Numbered from the stretch's first letter, positions 10,973 through 22,612 are shown. The stretch: 64,000 nt of DNA from Peromyscus leucopus (GCF_004664715.2 NC_051083.1:102929563-102993562); one strand, 5' to 3'. Numbers and translations are program-made. The notes: a model not told the origin generated them from the sequence alone.

Positions 10973-11246
10973 TTTTTTTTTTAAAGCTAAATCTGAAGCA
11001 AGCTTTAATTAAAGACTGGCCAGGTGGATGGCCTCTGGCCAGGTCCATACCCAGGTTCCCAGGAAATGGCCCCACGTCACAGTTTGCAGCAGCTTAAGGA
11101 GGAAAACCCAGTCAGGCATGGTGGCACACACTTTTAATCCTAGCATTCGGGAGGCAGAGGCAGGCAGATCTCTGTGAGTTCGAGGCCAGCCTGGTCCAGA
11201 GAGTGAGTTCCAGGACAGGCTCCAAAGTTACACAGAGAAACCCTGA
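10973..11246 (-). pseudogene. Small retroposed transcript (retrocopy) of unknown source
   Basis: A perfect 12-base direct repeat CCAGGGGACACT (10961-10972 and 11247-11258) brackets an insert that starts with a T run, the complement of a poly(A) tail. On the minus strand ATTAAA (complement of 11004-11009) lies about 21 bases before the tail, the spacing of a polyadenylation signal. The 5' part of the copied transcript is an antisense B1 (11107-11246), where the copy is truncated. I do not recognise the parent gene; the non-B1 part is only about 120 bases. Confidence 0.7.
11107..11246 (+). mobile_element. B1 SINE carried inside the retroposed insert
   Basis: B1 body without its A-rich tail; it stops at the target duplication rather than at a tail, so it probably arrived as part of the copied transcript. 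Confidence 0.85.
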
Positions 11247-11264
11247 CCAGGGGACACTCTTAAA

Positions 11265-11458
11265 ACATTCATTTATTTCATGTTGTGTTTATGTATGTTT
11301 GTAACTGGTATGCGTATGTACACCAAGTGTGTGCAGAGCTCCGAGGTTAGAAGAGACATCAGATCCCCGGGTTATGAGTTACCATATGGGTGCTGGGAAC
11401 CAAACCCAGGCACTCTATAACACAGTAAACATTCTTAACCCCAAAACCAGCTCTCCAT
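11265..11458 (-). mobile_element. B3-type SINE
   Basis: GGTGCTGGGAACCAAACCC and AGCTCTCCATCCCC, minus strand, diverged. Confidence 0.7.
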
Positions 11459-11547
11459 CCCCATTCACCCCCCTTTTGCCATGCTAGAGTGGAACTCAAA
11501 CAATCCATAACTAAGCTACTACCCAGCATCAAGGGAAACTCAATTAT

Positions 11548-11735
11548 TTTATTAAAATTTTTCCACCTATTTATTTCTTTGAAGCTGAATGAATGCCACA
11601 CCACGCATGTGGAGGTCAGAGGACGACGGCCAGGAGTCAGTTCTTTCCTGCCACCATGGGAGTCCCAGAGATGGAACTTGGGTCATCAGCCTTGCAGACA
11701 AGCACTCTTATCCAGTGAGTCATCTTGCCAGGCCT
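11548..11735 (-). mobile_element. B3-type SINE
   Basis: GGAGGTCAGAGGACGACGG, TGCCACCATGGGAGTCCC and GAGTCATCTTGCCAGGCC. Confidence 0.75.
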
Positions 11736-11754
11736 TGCCAGCCCATTGTTCTGA

Positions 11755-11893
11755 TTGTCAGAGACAGTGTCTCACAGTGTAGCCCAGGCTGGCCTACTGC
11801 TCCCTACTTAGACCAGATTTGCCTAGAACTTGTGATCCTCCTCCTTCAGCCTCCAGAGTACCATGATTCCAGGCATGAGCCGCCACACTTGGC
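11755..11893 (-). mobile_element. Degenerate B1
   Basis: GAGACAGTGTCTCACAGTG through GAGCCGCCACACTTGGC. Confidence 0.7.
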
Positions 11894-12239
11894 AAGGGAC
11901 AGCCTTGAAATTAATATGTACAGCTAGAATAACACCAGGAACTCAAGATATAATGTTCGTTTGAATTACAGTAGACTGGCAAGCAGCAAAAATGATTTAT
12001 TGGCAAATGAATTGTTCCTCAAAACTATTACAGTTTGATTCACTGGCTTTATAAGGTAACATGTAAAAGATTGAATGGTATTTTTTATTTAAAATATACT
12101 AACTTCAGCCATCTTGTGTTTTTAGATTTTTTTTTTATAAAATATGATTGATTGACATGAAGCAATATTTACTAATGCCAGCACAAGTTTTCTGTCCATT
12201 GTGACTAATCCTGCTGGGTAGGAATTGTCAGTCACCCAT

Positions 12240-13035
12240 ATCATCCAGCATGTAAGCATGGGGCACCTGCCATATGCCAGGCACTGTGCTAGGTGCTAAA
12301 GCTACCTTAATGAAACAGACAAAAGGCTCAGCTCCCCAGAGCTTAGACTCCGCTGGGGAAAGAAAATCAGTATGCAAAACATTTAAGTAGTGTGTGCTGT
12401 GGGCAGCGAACAGGTTAGACGAAAAAACTAGCAAGCCTTAGGGTAGGGAATGGGTTGCAATTTTAAACAAGGTGCTCAAGGAAAGCCTTCCTGAGAAAAT
12501 ATGCATTTGCGTAAAGGAGAGGGGTGAGATAGCCTTGCAGCTGTCTGGGGTGACAGCATTCCAAAAGGAGGGGCCGATCAATGTAAAGGCCTGAGGCTAG
12601 AGCATTTACTGGTTGAAGAAAGAGCAAGGAAGCCAGTAGGCCTGACGTGATTGGGCCAAGGAGAGATTACTGGGGCAGGAGAGCACAGAGGTCCCAGGAG
12701 GCGAGGGTACAGAGCCACCCAAAGGACTCCGGGGTCTTGCCGAGGGGATGGAGAAGCATGGCAGTCTCTGAGCCGCCTTTTTCCGATATGACTTTCATTT
12801 GGTCGTTGTTTTGTGGGAAGGGACCAGGGCTGCAAGGAGAGAGGCCCTTGGGGAGGCTCGCATTCTCAGGAGGAGATAGGGTCATTTCAGAAGAGATAAT
12901 GGAGCTCTGGACCCTGGCATTAGCGGCCCTGTGAAAACTGCTTGAAGGTAGAGCTGCCAGGGTTCGTTATGGGTCAGATGCAATCTGTGCAAGATGAGTA
13001 CAGAGTGGCACAAATGACTTAGGTCTGAGAGGCTA
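12240..13035 (-). mobile_element. L2 LINE 3' region (ancient)
   Basis: Antisense L2: GCCAGGCACTGTGCTAGGTGC, then AAGGAAAGCCTTCCTGAGAA, GACAGCATTCCAAAAGG and GTAAAGGCCTGAGGC in the expected order. The stretch after 12900 (GAAGGTAGAGCTGCCAGGG) also fits an old repeat in the same orientation. Confidence 0.75.
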
Positions 13036-13044
13036 AAAAAGTTT

Positions 13045-13150
13045 GGGGCATGCGGACATCCACCTACAACCCTAGCACTCAGTAGGCTGCAGCAGAGGGT
13101 TTCTGGGACTTTAAGTCCTGCCTGGGCTACATAGTGAGACCCTGTCATAT
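13045..13150 (+). mobile_element. Degenerate B1
   Basis: CCCTAGCACTCAGTAGGCTG and CTGGGCTACATAGTGAGACC. Confidence 0.6.
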
Positions 13151-13225
13151 CAATGAACATGACGGAGGAAAGGTGGCTGAATTACTTCTCATGTATCTAT
13201 CACCCAGCTTCAACCTGTGCCTTTT

Positions 13226-13441
13226 TAAAGATCTGTTTTTTTTTTTTTTTTGTATTCAAGTGTTTTGTCTGCATGTATGTACACACACTACATCCATGTC
13301 CACTGCCCACTGAGTTCAGCAGAGGTCTCAGATCCCCTGGAAATGGAGTTACAGATGATTGTGAGCCACCATCTGAGTGCTGGGAACCAAACCTGGGTCC
13401 TCTGCAAGAGCTTTTTAACTGCTGAGGCATCTCTCCAGCCC
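13226..13441 (-). mobile_element. B3/B2 SINE
   Basis: CCCCTGGAAATGGAGTTACAG, GGTGCTGGGAACC-like and GCATCTCTCCAGCCCC; the poly-T start marks the tail. Confidence 0.85.
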
Positions 13442-13565
13442 CTTTTTGGCTTTTTAAATATAATACTTAGAGAATTTCATACAAGTTCAGAATGTAGTTT
13501 GCTCATATCCACTCCCAACTCTAACTCCTCCCAACATGTCCCCTTACCGCTATCATGCGACCCCT

Positions 13566-13797
13566 TCTTTAATTTTTTTTTTAATTTTTAATATTTTATG
13601 TGTCTAAACTTTGCCTGAATATATGTCTGCATACCACATGCATGCCTTGTATCTATGGGGCCAGAAAAGAGTGTCAGAACCCCTGGAACTGGAGTTACAG
13701 ACAGTTGTGAGCTGCCATGTGGTTGCCGAGTATTGAACCCAGGTCTTCTAGAAGAGCAGTCAGTGTTCTTAACCACTGAGCCATCTCTGCAGGCCTG
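13566..13797 (-). mobile_element. B3/B2 SINE
   Basis: CCCCTGGAACTGGAGTTACAG, GTGAGCTGCCATGTGG and CTGAGCCATCTCTGCAGGCC. Confidence 0.88.
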
Positions 13798-14860
13798 CCC
13801 CCTTATCCTTTTTTAAAAAATAATAACCCACTTTGTCTAATTGGTCCATTCCTCATGTACATGGGTGCTGGCCATCCACTGGAGCATGGACGACCTACCA
13901 GTGGCCATATCCCCAAAGAAAAGTGATGCTCTCGCCGGGCAGTGGTGGCACATGCCTTTATTCCCAGCACTCCAGAGGCAGAGCCAGATGGATCTCTGTG
14001 AGTTCAAGGCCAGCCTGGTCTACAGAGTGAGTTGCAGGACAGGCACCAAAATCATACGGAGAAACCCAACAAAAACTGCCAATAGTTCCTCAAGGAGGGT
14101 TAGGGCTGGAATTCTGACTAACTTGATCTTGTTCAGGCAACCCCAGCTGCTGTGGCATTCTTAAATACATCCTTGTCGTGTCCAGAAGACAGTATTTCAT
14201 AACAGCCTCCCCCCTTTTCCTCAATATTCCCTCTGCCTTAGGTGAGTGGTTGTTACAGATGTCCTATTTAGGGCTGAGCACTCACCATCATGTATGGGCA
14301 CTCTGACCAGTTATGAGCCTCTGTATTAACTGCTGCCCGCTGCAGAGAGAGCCTTCCTGAGCAAGGGTGAGAGAAGCACTGATCTCTGGGTAGAAACACA
14401 AGTATTTGGAAGGAGGTTTGATGGCATGACCACTTAGCAAAATAACAATAGTAGGTTCCTCTAGAGCCTATGCTCTCCCTTGTGGGCTTTTGACTGGATT
14501 TACAATGCCAGATGTAAAGTCCCTCCTGTGGAGTGAGTCTCATATATAAAGAGAGCAATTGGTTGCCCCCACAAACAGCCTTGCCACTCTTTTTACCAGT
14601 AAGCACATCTGATATTGTAGTATGCAGCCGCAGCTTCCAGCTCTGGGTAAGACCACTGATGTGCCACCCCGCCCCCTCTCCCTGCCCCCCAGCATCCACG
14701 CAGCACCTTTTAGCACTCTGAAAGCTAGCCAGCAAGGAGGTGTTCCCAGTCAGTTCCAGATTGATTTCTCTGTGTCTTGCGCCCCAAGTGTACACATTGT
14801 CTTGCCATCTCCTTACAGTGAGCCAACAGTCCAAAGCCTGAGTAATATACACACCAAAGA
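13798..14860 (-). mobile_element. L1 (Lx-type) 3' region, interrupted by a B1
   Basis: Phrases such as GGAGCATGGACGACCTACC, TTAGCAAAATAACAATAGTAG, GAGAGCAATTGGTTGCCCC and GAAAGCTAGCCAGCAAGGAGG match rodent L1 3' sequence read on the minus strand. A B1 interrupts it at 13935-14068. The 194-codon minus-strand open frame inside it is a by-product of this repeat. Confidence 0.7.
13935..14068 (+). mobile_element. B1 SINE nested in L1
   Basis: GCCGGGCAGTGGTGGCAC to GAGAAACCC, with the L1 resuming after it. Confidence 0.9.
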
Positions 14861-16246
14861 AAAACTACCATGAGACATATACACAAATAGTGGAAACAAA
14901 ATAATAGAAAAAAGTTCTAAAACAAGAGACTTCATGAATTGCTGGCACAGCTGTGCTGAGTTGAAAGATAAAGTTCTCAGATCCTTCTGGCTGAGCAGGC
15001 TGCGCATGGTGCCGTGTGAGGGAGAGGCGAGCTGGTGAGCTGGTGATTGGAGCCGGAATTGGACAGTTGCCAAAGCTGGGCATGCATTGACTTCGCCTCA
15101 TGGACGGAGGTTGCTCTCCTCATGGGCAGTTTTGACCTCTGCATGGTAGGCTCAGGATGGCTAGCTAGACAGTTTATATGGCAGCCGAGGGCTCCAGCAA
15201 AGGTATCCAAAGAGTACACAGGTACTAGATCTCTCTTTTGTCCTAGTATCAGAAATTATCTGCGTCAGCTCCGACTTAATCACAAGTCCTCCCAGAGTCA
15301 AACAGAGGTAATCGCAGACCCTTTCCTCTGTTGTGAGTGTTGCGGGTGTGCCGCCTCTGCAGCCCCATAGGGCTCCTCACTCAGAAGGTCTCTGCATTTG
15401 ACTTCATGTTCTCCTACTGCTGTCTTGAAGTTTGTACTAAAATACGAACACGGGTCCCTGCATTTTCATTTCACCCTGAGCCTAGCAGATTTTATAGCCA
15501 GTTTTGCCTTGAAAGGAGAAATGCCAGAGCCACATTTTAAGAAGAGCCCACGAGATGGGAGGTATTGTTGCAGATACCTTTGGGGAACACAATCTGCCAC
15601 AGTTAATCCTTAAATGCTTAGTGTGGACTAGGGCATTTTATCTTATTAAGTGTCTATAATCGTGTGAGCCAAGCACTGTTCATATTTCCATTTTGTAATC
15701 TAGTAGAGGGTGAAGGAGCAAGATGTGACCCAGTGCAGTGCTACTCTGGCCCCTACTGCTTACCAACTACGTTACCCTATTCGTGTTGATCAGCAGCCTC
15801 AATAGGCCTAGCCATGTGGGTTGTGTCCATGCTTGGTCTCTAGAGTGGCCAGACAACAGAAGTTAGTTATCACACTGCCTGGTGCAGCATAGTAGAAGTT
15901 CAGTAACTTTTACCCCTCCCTTTCCCATGGTATAACCTTCCAGTACTTACCTCTAGGGCTGCTTTGGGGGTATCAGTAGAAGGTTTTTGTCTTCATTTAT
16001 GAGGATTATATACCGACTGAGAGTCAAGCTAGCTTTTTATCTTGTCTTCCGTTTGTAAGATGGCCCCACCTTCTGAGTGGCTTGTGAGTCTGTATCTAGA
16101 TAAAACCTAGCTTTGACTTCTCTACAAAATGTGTACTTTGCCCTACCAACCAGTCACTGTATAATGTCTAAGATCTGTTCCAAGTTCCACATATGTGCCT
16201 TCCCTGGCTTCTTCTTCGTCTTCACCTTCTCCTTCTTCTTCTTTAT
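14861..16246. other. Unassigned flank with faint old repeats
   Basis: No exon or clear family. 15610-15760 has a MIR-like flavour but too weak to call; 15385-15540 also reads like an old interspersed repeat. Confidence 0.4.
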
Positions 16247-16388
16247 TTCCGAGATGGGGTTTCTCTGTGTAACAGTCCTGGCTGTCCTGGAATTCACTTT
16301 GTAGACCAGGCTGGCCTCGAACTCACAGAGATCCATTTCCCTCTGCTTCCCAAGTGCTAGGATTAAAGGCATGCGCCACCGTTGGCCA
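16247..16388 (-). mobile_element. B1 SINE
   Basis: GAGATGGGGTTTCTCTGTG to GCGCCACCGTTGGCCAGC. Confidence 0.9.
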
Positions 16389-16485
16389 GCCCCTGTCCTC
16401 TTCTTGCTGTGATCCTAGTTCCTGCAAGCCTGTTCCCAAAAGGCCCCTGAAAGTCCTCCTTTGCTCTGTTCAGCCCCAGGGTTGG

Positions 16486-16690
16486 CGCTCTGGTTTGTTT
16501 TTCATTGCTGTGATAAACATCATGACCAAAAGCAGTTTTGGAAGGAAAGGGTTTATTTTCCTAACACTTCCACGTCACAGTCCATCATTGAAGGAAGTCA
16601 GGGCAGGAAGGAGGAACTGAAGCAGAGGCCACAGAGTAGTACTGCTTACTGATTTCCCCTCTATGGCTTGAAATGTCACTCAGGAGTTTA
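16486..16690 (-). mobile_element. MT-type MaLR LTR fragment
   Basis: ATTGCTGTGATAAACATCATG, GACCAAAAGCAG, GGAAGGAAAGGGTTTATTT; the distal part is missing. Confidence 0.8.
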
Positions 16691-16815
16691 CATTTCTTTT
16701 ACATTGGAAAAAGCAATCTCCAACACTTTCTGTAACATTTGAAATACATAAGAAGCACACATTGACATTTTCATAGACCTATTACCTCATTCCTGGAAGA
16801 GAAAAGGTCATCTTT

Positions 16816-16983
16816 TTTTGTTTTTTGTTTTTTTGTTTTTCGAGACAGGGTTTCTCTGTGTAGCTTTGTGCCTTTCCTGGAACTCACTTTGTAAAGCCCA
16901 GGCTGGCCTGGAACTCACAGAGATCTGCCTGGCTCTGCCTCCCGAGTGCTGGGATTAAAGGTGTGCGCCACCACCGCCCGGCT
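16816..16983 (-). mobile_element. Young B1 SINE with target-site duplication
   Basis: Full B1 of the CTTTCCTGGAACTCACTT subtype. A perfect 13-base duplication AAAGGTCATCTTT flanks it at 16803-16815 and 16987-16999. Confidence 0.95.
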
Positions 16984-17076
16984 GAGAAAGGTCATCTTTA
17001 AATCTACAAAGTACTATGTGTAGAGGTACCTTTAATTTTTTTATGTTTTGGTGTGTGTATGTATATACATGCATGT

Positions 17077-17079
<3 letters not shown>

Positions 17080-17149
<70 letters not shown>
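17080..17149. repeat. (GT)n microsatellite
   Basis: About 70 bases of GT with one CT interruption. Confidence 0.97.
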
Positions 17150-17150
<1 letters not shown>

Positions 17151-17194
17151 ATGCTCCTTGAATACCTTCTTCCATTTTTCTCACAATGAGTATT

Positions 17195-17300
17195 AGTTGT
17201 TGTTTTAAGACAGGGTAAACTGAGGGCAGGTCTGATGTAACTGAGGGCAGTTCTCCCTCCTCAGCCTCCGAGTGTTGGTGTAAGTGCATCACCATGGTCC
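17195..17300 (-). mobile_element. Degenerate B1
   Basis: TAAGACAGGGTAAACTGAGG and CCTCAGCCTCCGAGTG. Confidence 0.4.
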
Positions 17301-17609
17301 ATTGGAAGAAAGTGAATTTAGAAAACATTAAAATGTGTGTGACTTTGTCTGGGAAAACAAAAATCTCCCATTACACCAAACAACACAACCATTTAATAAT
17401 AGATACCCAGTAAGATTTCTATTACTTAAAATGCCTTATAATTGCAACAGGGCTTTCCATGCACATTTTCATATACTGCATATATTATTACATCCAGTTT
17501 GACACCTCAGTATAAATTAGTGATGATGAGTTCACAGTGTATAAAATACAATGGAATTGTTCTCTGGAACAGTTGGGTTTCTGGACACTATATGGCATTA
17601 TCTGCAAAA

Positions 17610-17735
17610 TAAACCTCAAAGGCCTGTTTCTGCCAACTGCTGGGTTTCTTCAATTATAAAATGGGAAAAATGACCTCAAATTTGCCTACCTCTCACAATT
17701 GTTCTGAGGACTAAAAGAGTTATGGACATATGGAC
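17610..17735 (-). mobile_element. MIR SINE (ancient)
   Basis: TTATAAAATGGGAAAAATGAC and ACAATTGTTCTGAGGAC follow the antisense MIR core; truncated by the B2 next to it. Confidence 0.65.
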
Positions 17736-17965
17736 CTCAGTGGTTAAGAGCACTTGGTGCTCTTGAGGGAGACCCAGGTTCATTTTCCATGACCCACATG
17801 GTAGATCAAAATCATTCATAATTTCTGTTCCATGGGATCCAATGCCTTCCTCTGACCTCTGCAGGCATCAACCATGAACATGGTGCATACACATACATTC
17901 GGACAGAATGCTCATGTGCATTAAAGAAATAAATACATAAATCTAAAAAATGAAAAAGAAAGAGT
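17736..17965 (+). mobile_element. B2 SINE
   Basis: CTCAGTGGTTAAGAGCACTTG, GACCCACATGGTAGATC and the AAATAAATACATAAATC tail. Confidence 0.85.
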
Positions 17966-18794
17966 AATGCGATTAAATCACTACTAATCCACGGAAATAG
18001 CTTAATGATTATAGGAACTTATTGGGGGGTTAACTCATAATACAGGAAACTCACAATACAGGAAATAGGGATTGTAGCAGAATCCCGGAAAGGTGAGGCA
18101 CTGTCCAGCGCTGTTCTCCGGAGAGCTCTGCCCTGATCCACACCAGCATCCAAGACCACGAGGTAGCAAAGAGAAGAGAGTGCACGTATGTGCACCCCAG
18201 GTCTTAAGGGTCCCCATCCTGGCCATGCCCAAGGGGCAGGTACTTACTTCACTAGGGGCGGTGCTTCAGGGCATGGAACAGACAACCACCTACTACAAAA
18301 GAGATGTGGACATGAGTGTGTTTTGGAGACTATTCAGCTCCCCACAATGACTATTCAGTTGTTAGAAAGGCCTCAAAAACGCTCAAGAGGTGGGCACAGC
18401 ATTATTGCTGTCATTCACATAACAATCACTATATTCTCACTGGAAAAGGCTCACACAATTCTGTCCTGAATAGCTTTTATGCTCTGAGCCTTCTTCTAAG
18501 CCTACCCTGCATTTGGCTGTTGAGCATGTGAAATATGGCTCATGTGAAGGAGGGATGAAATTTGTTATTAAATTCACTTATGCTTAAACAAGCTAGATGT
18601 GTGTACATGCACACACTTGCAGTCTTAGTTGGATAATAAAATGTAAAGTCTTGTTGGTTTTTACTACCCCCCTTAATTCACATATTAGGACAGAAAATGC
18701 ATAAATGATTTTTCATAAGTAAAATAGTTTTCAGCCTCTTCTCCCTCCACACCACCACCACCACCATCACCACCTCCTTTGTTTCTGAGAGCAA
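17966..18794. other. Unassigned flank
   Basis: No recognised repeat or exon. A (CAC)n run occurs near 18750-18775. Confidence 0.45.
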
Positions 18795-18930
18795 CTCTTT
18801 TTATGCTGCATGCTGGTCTCAAACTCCCTATGAACTTCAGAGTAGCTTCAAACTTTGAACTCACAATCCTCCTGCCTCAGCCATCTGAGTTTGCAGGGAT
18901 TGCAGGCATGTGCCACCATGTCTGGTTACG
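18795..18930 (-). mobile_element. Degenerate B1-like SINE
   Basis: CCTCCTGCCTCAGCCATCTG and GCATGTGCCACCATGTCTGG. Confidence 0.6.
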
Positions 18931-19394
18931 ATAGTGTTAACGTGCCAGGTAAATGTGTAAGAAACGTGCAAGCTATTTAACAAATGCAGACAAGAAACCA
19001 CCTAATGAAATGTCCTCTTAGAGGACACTACAGTTTCTCTTTACCATGTGAGTGAGTGAAGTCCTGTCCGCATCCCGCTCATTCTGCACTGTCCAGCTTT
19101 AACAGCCCCTTCTTCAGAAGGGTCCCACAGATGTGATCGCTCCCATTAAACACAAACAAACAAATCTGGAAGAAGCTCCTTATCACAGACTACCTTGCAT
19201 CACAAACACACTCTCATTAAACTTCAGTTTTTTTCCCATGAAGGAAATGGACAGCACCATTAATTCATCATCCTCTCGGTGGATAGCACCGCTCCTGATG
19301 TGTAAGTAATTAAACAGAAGTCCTAAAGCGGAAAATGGAAAACCTACACTCTCATGAATGAGCATGGAGACCGCACAATGGCCAGATGGTGTTT
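18931..19394. other. Unassigned flank
   Basis: Nothing recognised. Confidence 0.4.
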
Positions 19395-19835
19395 GTGCAC
19401 CATCAGCATGACATATGCTTCCCATGGCTCACAAGGCTCCGTAGAAACTGCTACTTCTCTGCCTCCATCTCTTACCCATTCTTCTCACTTCAACCCTTCA
19501 GCCCCCCGGGCCTTTTAAAAAAAAAAAATCTGATCTTTGAATACATCAAGTCGGCCTCCATCTTCAGGCTATTCCTTGCATTCTTGCTCGGCTTGCAGTG
19601 CCCACCTCCCTGCGATTCAGGTCAAAGAGGCTTTTCCTGACCATATCATCTACATTAGGCCCTTAACTCCACCGACTCTTAATCATATTACTTTAACTCT
19701 CTGTATGGAATTTATCTTCATGCTCATTTGTTTAGAGTGGAATGTCAGCTCCATGAGAAGAGAGACTGTGTTTGTCATGCTCAATGCTGTGTACCTTTTG
19801 CAGCTGCGGAGAGCCTTCGGCACTAAGGATGCTTT
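19395..19835 (+). mobile_element. L2 LINE 3' region (ancient)
   Basis: Sense L2 order: GCTATTCCTTGCATTC, GAGGCTTTTCCTGACCATATC, TGTATGGAATTTATCTTCATG, TGTCAGCTCCATGAGAAGAG. It is opposite in orientation to the L2 at 12240. Confidence 0.7.
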
Positions 19836-19875
19836 TGGCTAAAGGTGACAGACTGCTTGACTACAGAAAAGTGAC

Positions 19876-19945
19876 ATAAAGGGCTGGAGATATCATTCAG
19901 GTGGTGGAGTACAGAGCCCTAGGCTTGAGCCCCAGCACTCCACCT
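19876..19945 (+). mobile_element. ID-like SINE
   Basis: GGGCTGGAGATATCATTCAGG and TTGAGCCCCAGCACTCC. Confidence 0.5.
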
Positions 19946-20231
19946 ACCAGGTGTGAGTTCAAGGCAAGCTTTAGCTACCTGGAGAGTGTCGAGGCAGCCT
20001 GGCAGAGAGAGGGGAGAGACACTGGTTGACTCCAGAATTTGTTTTCCTTCCATGAAAAGGAGTTCAGAGCTATGTAGTATGAAAGAGATTTGAGAGCTCC
20101 ACACTGCTGAATTCTGGTTTGGCTTCTTTAAGGCTCTTCTGGTCTTCCCTCTTGGTTACAATACAGCTGGCCAGGGCTGACCCTTCACACACAAAATTAT
20201 ATTGCTCTTGAGAAGAAGGAGGGACAGAGGG

Positions 20232-20256
20232 TTCTGTCTGTCTGTCTGTCTGTCTC
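20232..20256. repeat. Short (TCTG)n
   Basis: Six TCTG-type units. Confidence 0.85.
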
Positions 20257-20715
20257 TATGTATTTCATGTGTGTTGCCACCTTCAGGAGTCCAGCAGGGC
20301 CTGTTTTCCAAAGACCATCAACCCTGGGCGTGTTGACTGTTGACTTGTTGACTCTTGGAAGGAGGAGGTGTGGAAGGTCATATGACCCTCACTGAAGTGT
20401 CCAGTACTCCCTCCCAAGCAGCTCTATCCCAATTGCTCACGGCCTCAGGGGCTCTGGGAAGGACTAGAGGATATACATAAGGAAGGATGAGTGAGGGAGT
20501 GGGGATCCGTCTACACTGCAGAGGCAGGGACGCTATCTGCTGGGTGCAGACCTTTCACTGTGACTGCTTCCAGGTCACCCACACTCTTCCCAGTCACACC
20601 TCATCTATTGCTCTGCTTTCTCAGGTGAACTTTGGTGAAATTCTACCTTTGATTGCCATTGGGACCTCAGTGGGAGTGGGTAGATGTTGTTTACATCTTG
20701 CCCAGGGAAGGAATT
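20257..20715. other. Unassigned flank
   Basis: Nothing recognised. Confidence 0.4.
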
Positions 20716-20920
20716 TTAGCAATAGTGTGGGCACATTTGGCCTGAATGTGTAGACGTGTACCACATCTGTGCTTGGTGCCCAAAGAGTTTAGAAGCACTG
20801 GCTGCCCTGGACCTGGAGTTAAGGTGGTTGTAAGCCACCATGTGGGTGTTGGGAACTGAGTCCATGTCCTCTGCAAGAGCAACAAGTGCTCTCAACCTGT
20901 AAGCCATCTCTCTAGCCCCA
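20716..20920 (-). mobile_element. B2/B3 SINE
   Basis: GACCTGGAGTTAAGGTGG, CCACCATGTGGGTGTTGGG and GCCATCTCTCTAGCCCC. Confidence 0.85.
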
Positions 20921-22319
20921 AAGGGGACTAGGCTCTGCATGACCTCAGAATTGAACCTATAGGCTGGGAAATGAACACCCTTCTCTTTCTATCAAGGTGG
21001 AAAATTTCCCCAGCAGTCCTCTCAGTCTGCTGTCATATACCCCATTTCCCCAAACTGAGCAGAAGCCTAGGCCATCCTACTAGTACAGGAGAGAGGTTAG
21101 CATGGGTTAGTAGTCACCAATTATGATTCATCCGACCTAGAGTGCTACTTCTCTTTCCTAAACCCTGTGCCTCTGCCTTGTCCCTAGAGCAACGAATCTG
21201 GGTTCTCTTAGCAAGAAAAAATGCTGGAGCATTGTGGAGGTCATCAGCCAGAATCCAGGCATCCAGACATTCATCATTCATGGAACATATCGCATGAACT
21301 TGTGCTGAATCACCTGCAGGCAACAGTTCCCACATTACACACACCCACCACCACCACCACCACACCATAAAGTCAATGTTTGTGACAATACCTGTCCCAG
21401 GTCCTGGAGGAAGCCTCCATCTGTGCTTTAATCAGGACCACTGTGAAAGTGACTGAACGGGCTTGCTGCTAAGAGAATTGGTCTTTTCTGGGTTCATGGA
21501 GTTCATTCCTATGCTCTTGTTTCTATAACAAAATCCTTTTGTACGTATGACTGTTTGCTCTTAGAAGTCTGGAGAAGTGTGGACAGTGCCATATGGGCAC
21601 TGGTGAGAATCCTCTCAGATGAGCAGATTGGATCCCTGGTGATGGGCCATTTTCAAACTTTTAAAAAATGAAATGGGCCCTTTCATTTCAGAGTTAAGTC
21701 TTGGCAGGGTCACGAGCGCTTCAAGATTCTTCTTGTTTGTGTTTTAAGCATGCACACTTTACACCTAGTCAGAAGATGTTCTTTGATTCTTGGAAAAACA
21801 ATTTCTTAGAAGCTGGAGAAGCCAGAGGGTTGCAGGGCACATGTAAAAGCTAAACATTGACAGGTCCTCCAAAACCAAGGCCATGGCCTTCCCAGCGCCA
21901 GGGCCACCCACTGCTGGTGGAGTCACTCCAGAACTACACAACCTGCCACAGGCTCTGGTACTCCCACCACCACCCAGGTCTCCGGGGCAAGTCACACATC
22001 CAGAAGCCTGTTCCCTCCTTTGAGTTGCCCTGTGAGGTGGATGCCTGGGCAAAGAAATGAAGTGGGTTGGGTGTGGGACCCAGGCAAGTCTGTCCTGCAC
22101 CAAACCTGCTCTTCCTTCCTTTGACATAGGCGAGACCCAACCAGGCTGAGTACACAATAGGCGGCATGCAGCTCCATGTTGTTTCCCAGCCTCTAGCCGC
22201 CTGGGACCCAGAGGCTTGCTGGGTGAGGGCAAGTGAGACTTCTCTCACCCCCTTGGTGGTCCTACAATCTTTAGGGAGGCAGAGAAGCCTTGGGGCATGG
22301 CACACCCTAGTCTTGGAGA
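20921..22319. other. Repeat-poor flank upstream of the DOCK11 CpG island
   Basis: About 1.4 kb with no SINE, LINE or LTR I can name, directly upstream of the promoter. Proximal regulatory sequence is likely here by position, but no specific element can be defined by eye. Confidence 0.5.
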
Positions 22320-22419
22320 CATTTCTTCATCCACCTCTGACCCCCTCCCGCCCCACACACTAGAAAAAGAAGCAGCCTCATCTCGCCTCCCGGATGCGGC
22401 TGCACCAGCAACATCAGCT

Positions 22420-22427
22420 GCGGGCGG
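22420..22427 (+). promoter_or_regulatory. GC box (SP1/KLF-type)
   Basis: GCGGGCGG is a match to the GC-box core, about 360 bases upstream of the DOCK11 start codon and inside the CpG island. Occupancy is inferred only. Confidence 0.4.
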
Positions 22428-22580
22428 AGCCCGGGAGCTTGCCACTTCCCCCCTCTTCCCGCGTGACCCTCGCCCCCACCTCCAGCACTCCCTCCCCCTC
22501 CAGCAGACACACCCTCCTTCTTAGGCTGGTGGCTCCTCCAGCCGGGGCCCTGGAGCAGAGGGAGCCGTGGCTGAGCTTGC

Positions 22581-22612
22581 AAAAGAGAGAAAAGGAGGGA
22601 AAGAGGGAGGAG
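22581..22612 (+). promoter_or_regulatory. 32-base pure purine tract in DOCK11 promoter
   Basis: Every base from 22581 to 22612 is A or G, with repeated AGAGA, GGAGGGA and GGGAAAG elements. It lies about 170-200 bases upstream of the start codon. Such tracts can bind GA-binding or ETS-type factors (GGAA core present) or adopt triplex structure. The function is inference. Confidence 0.45.

Noticed and set aside
14268..14852. 194-codon minus-strand open frame
   Set aside because: Falls entirely within an L1 3' region, which has no coding role there.
1..22300. WDR44 3' exons (expected upstream neighbour)
   Set aside because: No WD-repeat-like coding segment or convincing terminal exon is visible in this flank.
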